Made by a program: the position numbers and the translations under genes
Source of the DNA: Torreya grandis
Lineage: Eukaryota > Streptophyta > Pinopsida > Cupressales > Taxaceae
Direction of reading: 5' to 3'
DNA: 64,000 nt
Assembly (NCBI GenBank): GCA_037957365.1
Contig: JARHVA010001175.1
Coordinates: forward strand, 2,244,501-2,308,500
The notes under the pieces: model-generated
Databases searched by the model: none
Seen by the model: the letters and a program-made list of their open reading frames with translations, nothing else
Told to the model about the DNA's origin: nothing
Shown here: positions 47,798-59,899 of the stretch, in pieces
How the letters are laid out: every line of letters starts with the position of its first letter
Numbering within the stretch: the stretch's first letter is position 1

Positions 47798-48300
47798 TTT
47801 TGATCATGCAATTCATTGTAAAATTTAGAAATACTTGGTAGAGGAAAATTATCCTTAACACTATCTTTATTCAAATCTCTAGAATCAGTAAGGGCGCGGA
47901 ACCTAGCCCAATCGGCCAAGTACTTCCATTGTGGCTCTATTGGTCCCAAGGTCTAGTCCCCGCCCCATGGTACCAGTATTAGGAGTGTCTAGCCAGCGCC
48001 GCCAGTCACGTTAAAAATTTTACCAAGATTTTTTTTTTTTTTTTAAATCTCTAGAATCAACACATAATCTAATGCCATCATTTTTCTTCCTAACTGACAC
48101 TAAATTAGCTACCCATTTAGAATATTTTACAAAAAAAATGATACTAGCATATATCATTTTATCTAGCTCTTTCTTAATGGTGTCTTCTAACAAAGAGATA
48201 ATCTTTCATATTTTCTACCTTACAGGTTTAATATCAGGTTTTATAGGTATGTTATGTTTAATAATTTTAGTCTCATAACCTTTAAGATCTTTATAAGATC
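47798..48300 (-). pseudogene. RT N-terminal part, split by SINE, unit 2
   Basis: Reads DIFA-stop-SYKDLKGYETKIIKHNIP from 48305, then LEDTIKKELDKMIYASIIFF, YSKWVANLVSVRKKN, GIRLCVDSRDL at 48075-48045, where the SINE interrupts; the Leu-Asn-Lys continuation resumes at 47880 and leads into IDQ-type sequence at 47830. Stops include a Trp codon changed in the AWSY motif. Confidence 0.8.
47888..48044 (+). mobile_element. tRNA-like SINE insertion
   Basis: 157 bp, GC-rich in AT-rich surroundings, flanked by the perfect 15-bp duplication AAATCTCTAGAATCA (47873-47887 and 48045-48059). The 5' part has an A-box-like TAGCCCAATCGG and a B-box-like GGTCTAGTCCC about 30 bp further on, and the 3' end is a run of 16 T (48029-48044). 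Known: plant SINEs of the Au type end in a T run and start with a tRNA-related promoter. Orientation plus follows from the boxes. About seven CpG remain, so it is probably a recent arrival. It sits in RT sequence. Confidence 0.85.
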
Positions 48301-48690
48301 AGGCAAAAATATCAATGAATTCCTTAAACAACGTAATAAATTTAACCTTCTTACTTGTAGTAACTTGAATTCTTAAATAGACATATTTTGGATCTTCTTT
48401 CGTACCTAAGTTTATAGAAATGGTTTCACCTATGATTCTCCTCGAAGGTTCCTCCGTTCTAGAGATTTTGCTTTGATCATTGAGTGTAAACATTGATTCT
48501 AAACTTACTAGACCAGTAGGAAAAATTTTAGTACTTAATTGTAAATAATCTTCATAATTTAACACATAATCATCATGATCAAAATAATTATCCTTAATAA
48601 AATAATTTATATGTTCATCACAATTAAAAAAAGACCAACTATCATTCAAATCTAGAATTTTAGAATGAAAAATTTTAGCATAAAAGAAAT
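48299..48690 (-). pseudogene. RNase H-RT linker, unit 2
   Basis: 116-codon open frame: NDSWSFFNCDEHINYFIKDN, YFDHDDYVLNYEDYLQLSTK, GLVSLESMFTLNDQSK, EEPSRRIIGETISINLGTKE, YLRIQVTTSKKVKFITLFKE then FIDIFA of the RT start. It shows that the RNase H, linker and RT were one polyprotein. Apart from the FIDIFAWSY junction it matches no domain I know. Confidence 0.65.
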
Positions 48691-49095
48691 TTGTGATAGG
48701 TTCACTCTCTCTTAGAGTTAGATTAGATGCAAAAATAACAAGCTTATCTACTCTAATATTAAAGTCTCTAAGAATATGAGTGATATTAAAAGCCTCAAAA
48801 TTTTCAAGTAAAGACCAAACTTTTTGTGTATAACAATGTAGATGATTTTGATTAGTTTTATAGATTTTTATAACTTGTTTAACAACTAATTCAAAATGTC
48901 CAAAGACTTCTAAATGTTTAATGTTAAGCTATATTGATTTCTCCAAACTTAAACATAATGCTTGAAATTTTATAGTATTATTAATTTTTTCAAATGATAA
49001 TTTGAAGGCATAATGAATATCTTATCAATAAGAGAAATTAGATAAAGTTTAGCACCATTACCTTGTTGAGAACAAGCTCCATTAAAATAAATTGA
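48690..49095 (-). pseudogene. Archaeal-type RNase H before RT, unit 2
   Basis: Seen: stop(TGA for Trp)-SIYFNGACSQQ near 49085-49055, where the first catalytic Asp is Asn; NNTIKFQ near 48990 (Lys for Glu); HLEVFGHFELVVKQV near 48920-48875 (His for Asp). Fold motifs and position match unit 1, but all three active-site residues visible are changed. Confidence 0.75.
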
Positions 49096-49179
49096 TCACA
49101 GTATGTTTTTTTTAAAGAATTTTTTATGTTGATTATTCATCTAAATTCAACAATTCATAATTTCTAATTCCTATCTTAA

Positions 49180-49640
49180 CATAAGAAATGGTGGAAGAAG
49201 TAGATGACTCAATAGGTGTATTAGACCAATCTTATCTTTTTATGAAAGTAATTTCATTATTAATGGGAACCCATGTCATATCTTTTCCAATAAAATCACC
49301 AGTTACTTTTAACAAATTTCTACCTAACAACATAGCATAATTACTAAGAATATCTAAAACTTGGACATTAGTCATGTATCTAATTCTTTCATCTTGAGAA
49401 ATTTTAATGACTATGTCATAAAACTTACCACAACTTTTAGTTTATCTAAAATCAAATCCAGTAAGTTTTTTATTGTCAATTTTATAAGATATACCTAACT
49501 GATTTATAATGAATTTAGACATTATAATCTTTAAAGCACCTATATCTAAAATACAATTATGGATTACTTTATTAGTAATTTTAACTATAACATAAAAAAG
49601 AAGTATATAATCTATAAGAGGATCATAACTTTGAGCATAA
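49180..49640 (-). pseudogene. Aspartic protease, unit 2
   Basis: VIHNCILDIGALKIIMSKF at about 49565-49510 again has D-I-G; INQLGISYKIDNKKL follows, and AMLLGRNLLKVTGDFIGKD at about 49345-49290. Long open stretches between stops. It is preceded by the gag-protease spacer at 49640-49860. Confidence 0.7.
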
Positions 49641-49859
49641 ATTGTTGATTGTTAAATATTTCTTTCTTTTTGTAAACCTACATTAGTTTTAGGATTCTTA
49701 ATAGCTTCATTAATCTTATCAAGCTATCATAAAAGGTTGGATTCCTCCAGTAATGAGAATTAGGCTTTGATTTTAGATAAATCATCAATTATATTATAAG
49801 TTTTAGAATCAATTTATCTAAAAAAATTAGGCTTAAAATTTTGATATTGATTATATTTA

Positions 49860-51030
49860 TAACCAGTTGATAAAGAAATATTTTGAGCAACATTATTAAT
49901 TGAACTATTTGAAGTATTATTCTAAATTATTTTTCCTTTATCATTAGAAGAAGAATTATTATTTGTTATTTTATTACTTTTAAAAGAACTATAATCTTTA
50001 TTTCTAGTATTTACAACATAAGTAATTTCATTTTCAGATGGATTATCAGGATCACACAAATTTATGTTGTCTTTTAAATCTTTAGATATAAGATCTTTCC
50101 CTTGAAGTAATTTTTTAAACTTATGAATAGCAACACATGAATCTAGATCATGATCTAATTCACACATATTATAGCAATAAACAAATTCTAACTTTTTATT
50201 TTCATTATTGTTTCTATTAGATAAATAATGTTTATCATTTAGCTATCTTTTAATAGTGTTAAGCTCATTTCCCAGACTTTGAATAGTCTTTAAATTTTTT
50301 GCATTATCTCAATTTAGAATTGTATAAGATTTATCTTTAAAACTAATGCATTTAAGCTACTTTTCATATTCAATACAGAATGCTATAATTTCATCATATT
50401 ATATAATATCTCTAACTTCTAAATCCATTTTATATTTTAAATGTAAATCATTACAAAAATAAAGTCTAGATAAATTCTTAGAAGACCTAAGGTCACGTAG
50501 GATATTTTGATGTAGCTTAGTGAATCTAGTAATAAATTGATAGTCTCATCTGGATCAAGAAAAAATATCACAAGATCATTGAATAAGTCAAAGTCTTATT
50601 TAACTTTCCCAAAAGATAACTCGAACCAATTTTAAATGTCTTTCTAAGTGCTAATAACCTTAGCAGGTAAACTAATAAATTTTTGATAAGATTTTCTTTC
50701 AAGTGTTTGAGCAAAAAATCTTAAATAAATCTTTTCATTTGTTATCCCAAAATTAGCATAAAATAATATAAATGCTTCTAAATGATCTTTCCAAGATTCT
50801 TCAAGAGCTCTAAAAAATTTTGGTATATTTAATCATTTAAGAGAAGGTAACTTATTAAGATAGTTTTCAACATTGATTAGATTTGTATAAATCCATAGAG
50901 TTACAACTATATATTTTTATGCTTTAACTTCTTCATTTTCATTTTTAGTGAGGTCACCCTAATCTCTATTATTTTACAATCCATGAATCAGATCCTATAA
51001 CCTCTCTTATACTTGATTTCCCATTGAAAA
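49860..51030 (-). pseudogene. gag: gag polyprotein remnant, unit 2
   Basis: Nucleocapsid segment CYNMCELDHDLDSCVAIHK at about 50180-50125, in line with the finger of unit 1 but with the first Cys displaced by one residue; the open frame 50167-49922 continues DLISKDLKDNINLCDPDNPS. The capsid region (50900-50280) shows the same DPDET, IPCDLR-type and KYKMDLE-type wording in several frames. More indels than unit 1. Confidence 0.65.
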
Positions 51031-51490
51031 TTTTAGAAGTCTCCTTTACTTGAACTAATTGATTATCTTGAACCTGACTTAACTGATTTAATTATATATT
51101 TATATCAATAGGTTTAGATGGCATAACCAAATCATTAAAAGGGAAGGAATCATAATTTAAAATAAGTTATAAGATTAGGATTAGTAGTTAAAATTCTAAC
51201 TCTATCTTTTTGAATTATTCTATTTGTGTTTAAAATATCTTATTGAGTTTCATGAGTAAGATTAGAATACTAATCTATCTCAAATTATATTATTTTTTCT
51301 TCTTCATTTATGACTTGAATAACATGTTGAATATTATGAATATGATTATACCATATATAATGCATTAGATTAAAATCAATATCAACTTGATCATCAGTAA
51401 TATCAATTCTAGGTTGGATAATAGGAGGTTGTCCTCCAAGGACCATGATCAAGAAAAAAACAAAACTCTAAACAAATAATATTTCTAAAT

Positions 51491-51511
51491 GAATCTCTAG
51501 TAGAGTCACTA
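51491..51511 (-). other. Primer-binding site, unit 2
   Basis: Minus strand TAGTGACTCTACTAGAGA, 4 nt from the LTR end at 51516. Two differences from the unit 1 site at 36941-36961. Confidence 0.55.
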
Positions 51512-53243
51512 AATTTGTTGATAATGAAAATTTTACCATCAACTAATTAACCCATTCACCTATTTTGAAGGTTAAGTTGGAATCATACCAATCTAATAGT
51601 AAGGTTCTAAAGGTTTAATTACGATCTTAAAGATGTCAAATATTTTTTAAATGTTCTAGAAAATAATGAATAAGCTATCAAACATAACATATTCTATTAT
51701 AATTTTAAAAATCTACTTTATCAAATAATGAATCAATTTAGATATGAATATGTAATCTATTATATCTGATAAAGAAGGCCTATGGATTAAACAATCTCTT
51801 AAATGAAAGAAACTTGATTCAATAAAATAATATATTTTAATTAATATCTTGTTTCTGCTATAATAATATTTCAAATGACCTCATAATAATAAACTAGAAA
51901 TATAAAGTAAAATATATTTTAGATAAATCAAGATAAACATAACTTCAATCAAGTAAGCAATCAATGAAACTTAACACATTATAGATATCACAAATAGTAA
52001 CCATAAAATTAAGAAATAAACAAAAACCAAATAGAAAAGAAAAAGATAACAAACTACCAAAATAAATAAAGTAAACAACTAAGTAAACCAAACAAGAATA
52101 AAACTAAAGACTAAAAGAAATTAATCTAAACTAAATCTAGACTAAGTAAAGTCTAACAACTAAAAGAATCTAAGACTAAATTAAATGAAAGAAATAAAAT
52201 TAAAGACTAATGCAATTAAATAAATATTCTAATTTGAAATAAATCTAATAAACTATCTAAAACCTTATTAACCTAATGATTTAACCAAACTTAAATCTAA
52301 TAAATGTTGAATAAATAAATTAATCTAAAAGAAAACAAAGGGAAAAAATATTAAAATAAACTAAAATAAATTAAAAGATAAAAGATATTAAACTAAAGAA
52401 ATAGAAAAAGAAGTAGATTAGTTAAAGATTAATCTAAAATGAAATAAACTATATTAAAATTAGAGTCAATATAAGGTACAATATAGGAAAATGTGAGTCT
52501 CAAAAGAGAGAGTCATCTTAATAAAATAGATCAAATTTATTTGAGAAACCAACATCTTTTTTTTAAAATATCTTGAGAGATAACTTTTACAAACAAAATA
52601 TATCAATAAAATGTCACAAACAAAAAAAATGTATCATTATTCAGGTTAAATACTTGAATTTTACATATAAGACTACAAATAGCAATCATCAAAAGATGTT
52701 AAACTTGATAAGCTTAAGATAATCTATTATAAATAATAATATAAAATTGGATATACCCACATTGCCTAAGTAATTACTTAACCATCAGATAAAATATCAT
52801 TCAGTCTATATGTAAAACTTATGCTATCTCAAAAAAGTTGTATAGAAAAGAGAGAGATAATTGATTAGCTTCATAAATATATAAGTATTCAATATCTATA
52901 TTGTTCTTCCTCTTCAAATGAATCTTTGATCTTCTTTTATGCTTCAAATTTAGTTAAAAAATAAGTTATAACTAACCTTAGTTAGTTATTAATTTATTTT
53001 AATTAATTGACTTTGTAAAAGTTAATAATATAAATAGTTAGTTAACATTTAATTAAGACTTAAAAGTCTTAATAAATCAAGTATTTGAATATAGACTAGG
53101 TACTTCCTAATAGGTGGGGACCCTAATCAATTAATAATAAAATAGAATAATATATATCAATCAATAAATAGATAAATCAAAGTTTAATAAAATTTCTATC
53201 TATATTAAAACCATCATGCATATTCCAAAATTTATTTAAGTAT

Positions 53244-53255
53244 ACACACACACAC

Positions 53256-53327
<72 letters not shown>
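53244..53327. repeat. (CA)n(TG)n microsatellite
   Basis: About seven CA units followed directly by about 34 TG units. The CA arm is complementary to the start of the TG arm. Confidence 0.95.
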
Positions 53328-53329
<2 letters not shown>

Positions 53330-53434
53330 AGAAACTAAAGTCTGCTATACTTTTCAAAATATCAAAACTAAAAGTTAAAGTATCAAGTTAAAATATAGAA
53401 TTTTGTCAATTAAATTTTAATTAAAAATCAAATT

Positions 53435-54238
53435 TTATCTTTTTGACATCCATCAATCATCAAAATTTAAAAGAACCTCAATTGCAGGCTTCCCCTGTTT
53501 ATTGACACATTCATTATACTATATTCCAACTATTAAAAGTTGAATTATGTTTGTTATAGAATCATTTTTAGGATCATCCACCTCTAGTTTAATCTATTTA
53601 AAAAATTTGACTTCAACTGGAGTGTTTGTATCATTTTAATTGTCTGACCTTTTATCCAAAATAGTAAGATGAATATCAAGTGTACATTTTTTGCAAGCTA
53701 AAATAGATTTCTCCAAACTTAATTTCTTGCATCCTAAAATAGGTTCCTTTTGAGAAGATGAAGGATGATTAGAAACTAAAGGTAGGGTAAGTTTAACAAA
53801 ATTCTTGGCATAGACAACCTCAATATCAAGCTGTGTGACTTCATTGGTAGGGAGTAGTTCTCTAACAAGTTAAATTCTTTCAGAAGCAGATGACTAAATT
53901 GGCAAATGATGTGGATTAGTTTTCAAGTGGTGGGAGGAACTACTATGAAAATGAGTCTTAACACTAAATCTAAATCCATGAAACTACCTATTATCCCTAT
54001 TATTTATAGGGTTGAAAGGTAGATTATTTAAAACATTCTAAAACTTAGAATCTGTTGCATTGAAGTGAATAGACATTCTAGCACCTTTATGAAATCTCAG
54101 GCCAAATTTTCTAACCCTAAAACCACCCCTTAGAAAAATTATATTTGGGTTCTAATAATTCATACTACCAAATGCTTGATTTCCCCAATGTTGATTATCA
54201 CTATCTCTATCTGATTTGAGTTGATTCCATCTAGACAT
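53435..54238 (-). pseudogene. Conserved accessory ORF of element C, copy 3
   Basis: 804 bp, 267 codons, one frame from ATG (54238-54236) to TAA (53437-53435) with about ten in-frame stops and no frameshift. N-terminal third is Asn/Arg/Gly-rich and basic (FLRGGFRVRKFG, KGARMSIHFN), RGG-like, as in RNA-binding proteins; a His/Ser-rich piece SSSSHHLKTNPHHLPI follows; the C-terminal half is more regular: LLPTNEVTQLDIEVVYAKNF, LPLVSNHPSSSQKEPILG, KKLSLEKSILACKKCTLDIH, NTPVEVKFF, IKLEVDDP, GKPAIEVLLN. No signal peptide, membrane segment or known domain is visible. It lies 3' of integrase, same strand, about 1.9 kb from the LTR end. Possibly a nucleic-acid-binding accessory protein; function unknown. 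Confidence 0.75.
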
Positions 54239-54760
54239 CTTAAATATAATCTAAAAATCAACATGTATATATTCAAAATGAAACCAGACTCTATTTCTAA
54301 ATCAAAAAAATAACCTATGTATTATTAAATGATTTAAACATAACTGAAATACTTCAATTATGTCCACTAATCATCATGAATTTTTTATTTTGAAACTTGA
54401 AATAAAATTGTGTTCTTATAATTTTATTTTATTTAAATATATAGACATATCTTCTTAATTATGTGTGAATATGAAAACCCCAACTAAAATCACATAGAAT
54501 TTCTAAATTATAATGACTCAACATGATTTACATAATATCTTATGAAAACCATTTATGACATATACTTCTTAAATTGTAGTCTACAGAACTTCTTTAAATG
54601 AAGAACTTGAGAAATCAAAAATAGTTCAACAGGTCCTTTAATCAATATAAACCAAAACAATAACTACATTTTCTCAAGTCATATTTTAAACTGAAAATCA
54701 ACTGTATATTTTCTATAAAACCTTAACATGAAACCTTAATAATTTATATTCTATCATAAC

Positions 54761-54844
54761 CCCTGTTTCACTTCTTGAATGATATCTTAAACTGAAAATA
54801 CCCACTGTTTCACTTCTTGAACAATATCTTAAACTGAAAATAAT
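54761..54844. repeat. 43-bp tandem duplication, block 3
   Basis: Counterpart of 27463-27546 and 40125-40209. Confidence 0.7.
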
Positions 54845-56294
54845 TTTTGCATTCATTAAAAGAAATCTCTACAAGAATCATTCACAAAACACTACTCATT
54901 CAAATAATTATGTCAATCTAAGAAAAAATTATCACTACCTCTTCATACAACATTATTTTAACATCTAGATTCAAAACAAAACCTAGTACTTCAAAGTTGA
55001 GGTGCAAATCTAGAAATAATTTTATTATGTTCGAAGCTAAGTCTACTATATTTCTGTATGCAGACTTATCCTTCAAATAAAGATTCAAAACTAAAACTGG
55101 TATCTGAAAAATATAGCTTCAACATACTAAATATAGTTTCATTTATATGTTCAAACCATATTCTAACAACTTATCTATATCATGGCCAACCATTATCATT
55201 CAAAACTTTCAAAATATATGAATAGAATTCACTTTACAAAAAACCCATAAATAAATGAAACTATGAAAAACTATGACTAAAAAACACTTTTACCATCTTG
55301 AACACAATCTCTCTTTTTATATATCACTTTATATGATAGACCAATAATTATTCAAGGCTTTCCAAATATTATCGAATAAATAAGCAGAGTTCATTTCTAT
55401 AGAAAACCTTAAATATTAATCTTTAATACCAAACAAAATCTTATCAAACCTAGAAACTTTGAACTCTTATTAGATTTTCCAATATTTCATACTTTTCAAA
55501 ACCCTAATATACATAGTATTAAGGTTTCAAGACTAGATACATTAAATATCTCAATATGACAAAACTACCAAAACCCAAACTAAAACACAACTTCTAAGAA
55601 AATTTCTTATTATTGCACAGTTCAACACGTTATATTTCCACATCATAACATGTAGGTTTTCTTTCAAAACTAGCATTGATATTTATGAAACATAAACCTT
55701 TAAAATATTTTTAAATATTCATGAAATAAGCATGTAGATTCTATTTATAAAACTGAAGTCTCAACGAAACCTTTTCAACTATAGATATTTTGAAACACAC
55801 CATTGATTATATTTCTAGATATATTAAGCATAGAACCTCAAGATGATGCATATTTTAAAAATAAAAACCTCAAACTATTTAATAAAACCATGTCTATAAC
55901 AACCTATTATTATCTCATCTTTCGCTAAGAATATATCAACAAAAATCATTTACTTCAATATCTCATGCATGGAAGTGACAACAGGAAAATCGTGAGCTTT
56001 CTTAACTTTCCAACATATATGCATAGACATATGCAGAATAGAATCCATTTCTTACCATGCAACTGACAATTGTTCAAAATATCAATAGAATATTTGTCAA
56101 AACTTATTTATTTTATTCATGCCATACATGAAAATGCTTCTTTGCTACCTTTCTACCTAAAATCTCTTTTTATAACTCATAAATCCAAATTGATAGAGTG
56201 ATGCTTACACAAACATGCTTTATGAAATGACCAAAACCAAGAAAAATAATCTATTTTTAATTACCATCCTTCGTCATAACTAAATTAATTATTT

Positions 56295-56615
56295 TTCTAC
56301 CTCTCATTGGCTCATCAAAATCAAAGATGTACTTAGCAATTCTACCAACTAGATTAGCAATATGATCAAAAATAGTAATCACTAAATTGTTTACTAAACA
56401 TCTTACCAGCTTCTATTATTCGAGGCATGTATCCCTCACATTAAATTTTTTAACCACCAAAAATATTTCCATGATCTATAAATCTCTCGAATATGCCTTT
56501 ACATTAATTCACTTGCCAACTAGTGCCACATTGTCCACCAACTAGATTACCAACTCACCATTTACAAGTTTCAAAGCATATACCACATTTCCTTTGAAAT
56601 TACCAAACTTGTACC
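56295..56615 (-). other. Possible second conserved frame, block 3
   Basis: KFGNFKGNVVYALKLVNGEL, VDNVALVGK, INVKAYSRDL, LVRCLVNNLVITIFDHIANL, VGRIAKYIFDFDEPMRGRK. Same frame as in blocks 1 and 2. Confidence 0.3.
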
Positions 56616-57854
56616 TTTTGAAACTATATACCTCAAGATATAGACTTAGGTTAATCCAATTAACCTTCCAAACAATAATTTATGTCCTCAAAATCACCAT
56701 TTTTTGATACATAGACTTAGGTTAAAAACATTCAAAGATATCATGGCCCTATAGATTCATTAGTATTAACTCAATTTTAGGATAAATGACCCTAGGTTAG
56801 AACTTTATTAAATTTTCTAATCTTAGGATAAGCTTATAACCTCTATAATTATTTGATAACCTTAGGAAATAATTTATCTTAATATCAAACCAACTTATTC
56901 ATGTCAACATTTTGTATATTCAACCAATCATTGTATGAAATAGATTTATCCATTTAGGGTTCATAGTTTGAATTTTCAACTAAAATTCATTATAAATCAA
57001 ATGATATGTTTGATTTCATTAACCATATACATTACTTCCTCAAACTGTAGCAATTATGATTGATCTTCATAATTTAAAAAATGAAATGAGAGGGAAATCA
57101 TTATAACCAATTAATATACCATTCTACCTCATACAAACTAAGCTACATATTATTGTGAAAATGATAATATCAAATTAATCACCATAAAGTGTTCACATTA
57201 TCAAATGAAACTGATCTAAAATTCATATAATGCAGTTAAAGATCAATGCACATATGACAATCATAGAATACTTTCAACTATCAAAATTTTTTTATTTAAT
57301 ACTAAAAATGTTGTATTATCATCTGATCATGAACCAACTAAAAACAAAATGATTATTCACAATCATTCATAGTGATAGATAGATATATATGCATATTTTA
57401 ATCATTTATCTATTTATGTTCTTTGAAACCACTTAAAATATAAACATGGACTCATAAACCAATTATCATCAATTTATAATTTAAAATATGTATCCAAATA
57501 TTTTATTAATTGATCAAGTCTCTAACATAATTTTAAACTTTATGACTGAGTCATTTTTATGGTAAAAAAATATTAATTTTTAAAAAAATTGAAGGGGATG
57601 TGAAAATAGGCATAACACTAGTGACTTTGCTAGTCAATTTTTAGAAATAAAATTGAGTATCAATTAAATTACCTATTAATAAAATATAATATTGAGAGTG
57701 TGATCCAGGTAAATCATTTCTCAAGTAGCTATACATGAACCCCTTTAATAATAAATTTTAGTAAGGGATGAAATGTTCAGCTAAGATGAGACAAAAAAAA
57801 GGGAATGATATAGCAAAGAAGTTCGGGCTGGATGCATAATCTAATACAAATGCA

Positions 57855-58009
57855 TTCTTTCTTCATAATATGAAACTCTTTTATTTGTAACCCTCATTGA
57901 TCTTTTAAAACTAAAAGTTGACATATCAAAGGCAAACAACAAACCAAAATAAAGAAAAAGTAAACAAATTTGAAAGTAGATAATCATAGAACAATTTCAA
58001 ATTATAACC
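57855..58009 (-). other. 3' low-complexity region, unit 3
   Basis: Shortened T-rich region (minus strand) between integrase and block 3; purine-rich GAAGAAAGAA precedes TGCA at 57854. Confidence 0.4.
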
Positions 58010-59150
58010 ATTAATTGAGTAACATAACCAAATCTCTTTAGTCAAGATCTTTTAAATGAAAAGCATTATTTCTAAGTACAGTGGCAATTCGATAAAGACC
58101 AAATTATAATGAATTAAATTCATGATGTTTACCAAGATTTTCATGTGATTAATCTCAATATAAAACTAAATTACCAAATTTAAATTTTTTATTAAATACC
58201 TTTTTATCAAAAAATGTTTTCAATTTTGGTTTAGCCATTTTCTAATTTCTGCAACACTATTACTTTAAATTCATCGAGAGCTACTAAATCATGTGATATT
58301 TGTTTAATTAAATTAGTATCTTCAACAGTATATTTTAAAGTAGTTATAGCTAAAAAAATTTGAAGTTTTATTGTTAAGATGGACTCAAATCCCTATGCTA
58401 ACAAAAAAGGTAAATAACCAGTTGCTACCTTGACAATAGTTATATCAGTCCATAAAGCTTCAAAAAATTTAAGATGTCATTTTTTTTATTTTTACAAATT
58501 AATTTTTTTATGATCGTAATCAGATTTTAATTCGTTAACTCAGCTTGACCATTACCTTGAGGGTAATATTTAGATGAATGACTAGATATAATTGAATACT
58601 TATTCAAAAAAATTAAAATTTTATTTGAAACAAACTGAGGTCCATTATCAGAAATGATTTCATAAGAAACTCCAAATCTAGAGAAAAATTAAATTTCTAA
58701 AAATGAGATTACTTCACCTGTTACAAAACTTTTAAGTTCTTTAGCTTCAAGCCACTTAGTAAAATAATATATATTTGTTAATATATATCTATGACTAATA
58801 GATGAAGTTGGGTATATATCTAAAATAAAGTTAATGCCTTATTTTATAAATGGTTTTTTAAGAATGACAAAGGTTAAAAGTATTGCAAGCAACTTATCTC
58901 TACCAATAAACAATTGAAATGACATACAAGTATGAACTAACTTATAAGTATCTTGAAATAAAATAGGCTAATAAAACCTACTCTTAAAATCTTATAAACA
59001 ATTATTCTTACAACATAATGTCCACCATAATTTCCTTCATGATTGCCTCTAAGAAATTTTTAAGTTTGATCTTGTGTAAGACATCTTAATAAAACTCCAT
59101 CTCTATTTCTATAAAATAGAAAGTTTTTCAATAAATAAAAATTTAAATTT
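58010..59150 (-). pseudogene. Integrase remnant, unit 3
   Basis: Core wording near 58660-58540 (SDNGPQF-type, then NITLKVMVKLS near 58545) and C-terminal domain near 58060-58160; zinc region to about 59150. It crosses several frames. Here the TGAGGTCC segment lost in unit 1 is present, which shows the unit 1 deletion. Confidence 0.65.
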
Positions 59151-59429
59151 TTTAACTATAAATATTCTCTTTATTTTTTATCAATATTATTAGAACAAGA
59201 TTGATTTCTAAAATAAAATACCAAGTCATGAAACCAATCATCTTCAGCCAACATATAATCTCATTCATTCATCTCAAGACCAACCTTAAAAATTTAGAAA
59301 AATAAGCAATCTTCATTGTCTTTAAATTGAGCTTTGCATTTAAATTATCATCAACAAACAAAACTCAAACATTAATATATGAAGAAGAATTTTTAGTTAA
59401 ATGTTTTGCTAATCCATTATCTTTAATCA

Positions 59430-59890
59430 TTTTAAATTTTTTAATTCAAGGTTAAACTCCATTGAGCAAGCCTTCCTTGAATGGTTTTTTGTTTTAAAAG
59501 ATAAGATAAAATTTGTACATTTGATTGTACAAAAACTTTGTTTATAATCAATAAATAAAAAAAATTAATCAAAGAGGAAACTAATGAGAAAATACTTTCT
59601 CAATAAGAGGGTACTTAGTTTTAGCATCTTTTGAAACTTGACTCATGTAATCGATTAATTTTTCTGTAGTATTTTCAAATACTTGAGTGATGATAGCTTC
59701 AATGGATTTTTAGTAGCATTAAAATAAATAATGAATGTTTTATTTAAATAAATTTTAGTAGGAACTGGAGCACTTACAATGGCATCTTTAACACTATTAA
59801 ATGCTAAATAAGCACCTTCATCTTAAGTGTAAATTTTATCTTTCTTAAGCAATATTTACAAAAGATTAGACTTATAAACAAAATCTGATA
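59430..59890 (-). pseudogene. Degenerate RNase H, unit 3
   Basis: TFIIYFNATKNP near 59740-59710 has Asn for the first Asp, as in the other units. MSQVSKDAKTKYPLIEKVF near 59645-59590, KVFVQSNVQI near 59540-59510 and GLAKHL near 59410 follow. Confidence 0.7.
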
Positions 59891-59899
59891 AATAAATAA

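Larger units (their letters stand above)
51516..57854 (-). repeat. LTR-bearing block 3
   Basis: 6.34 kb. Left end TGTTGATAATGAAAATT. Holds the CA/TG microsatellite, the best accessory frame (53435-54238), the 43-bp duplication and the possible second frame (56295-56615). Compared with block 2 it has lost about 150 bp just before the tentative right end (sequence equivalent to 43215-43357). Confidence 0.6.

Noticed and set aside
47888..47970. Functional tRNA gene
   Set aside because: Only box-like motifs are present; no cloverleaf could be drawn, and the target duplication plus T tail make it a SINE.
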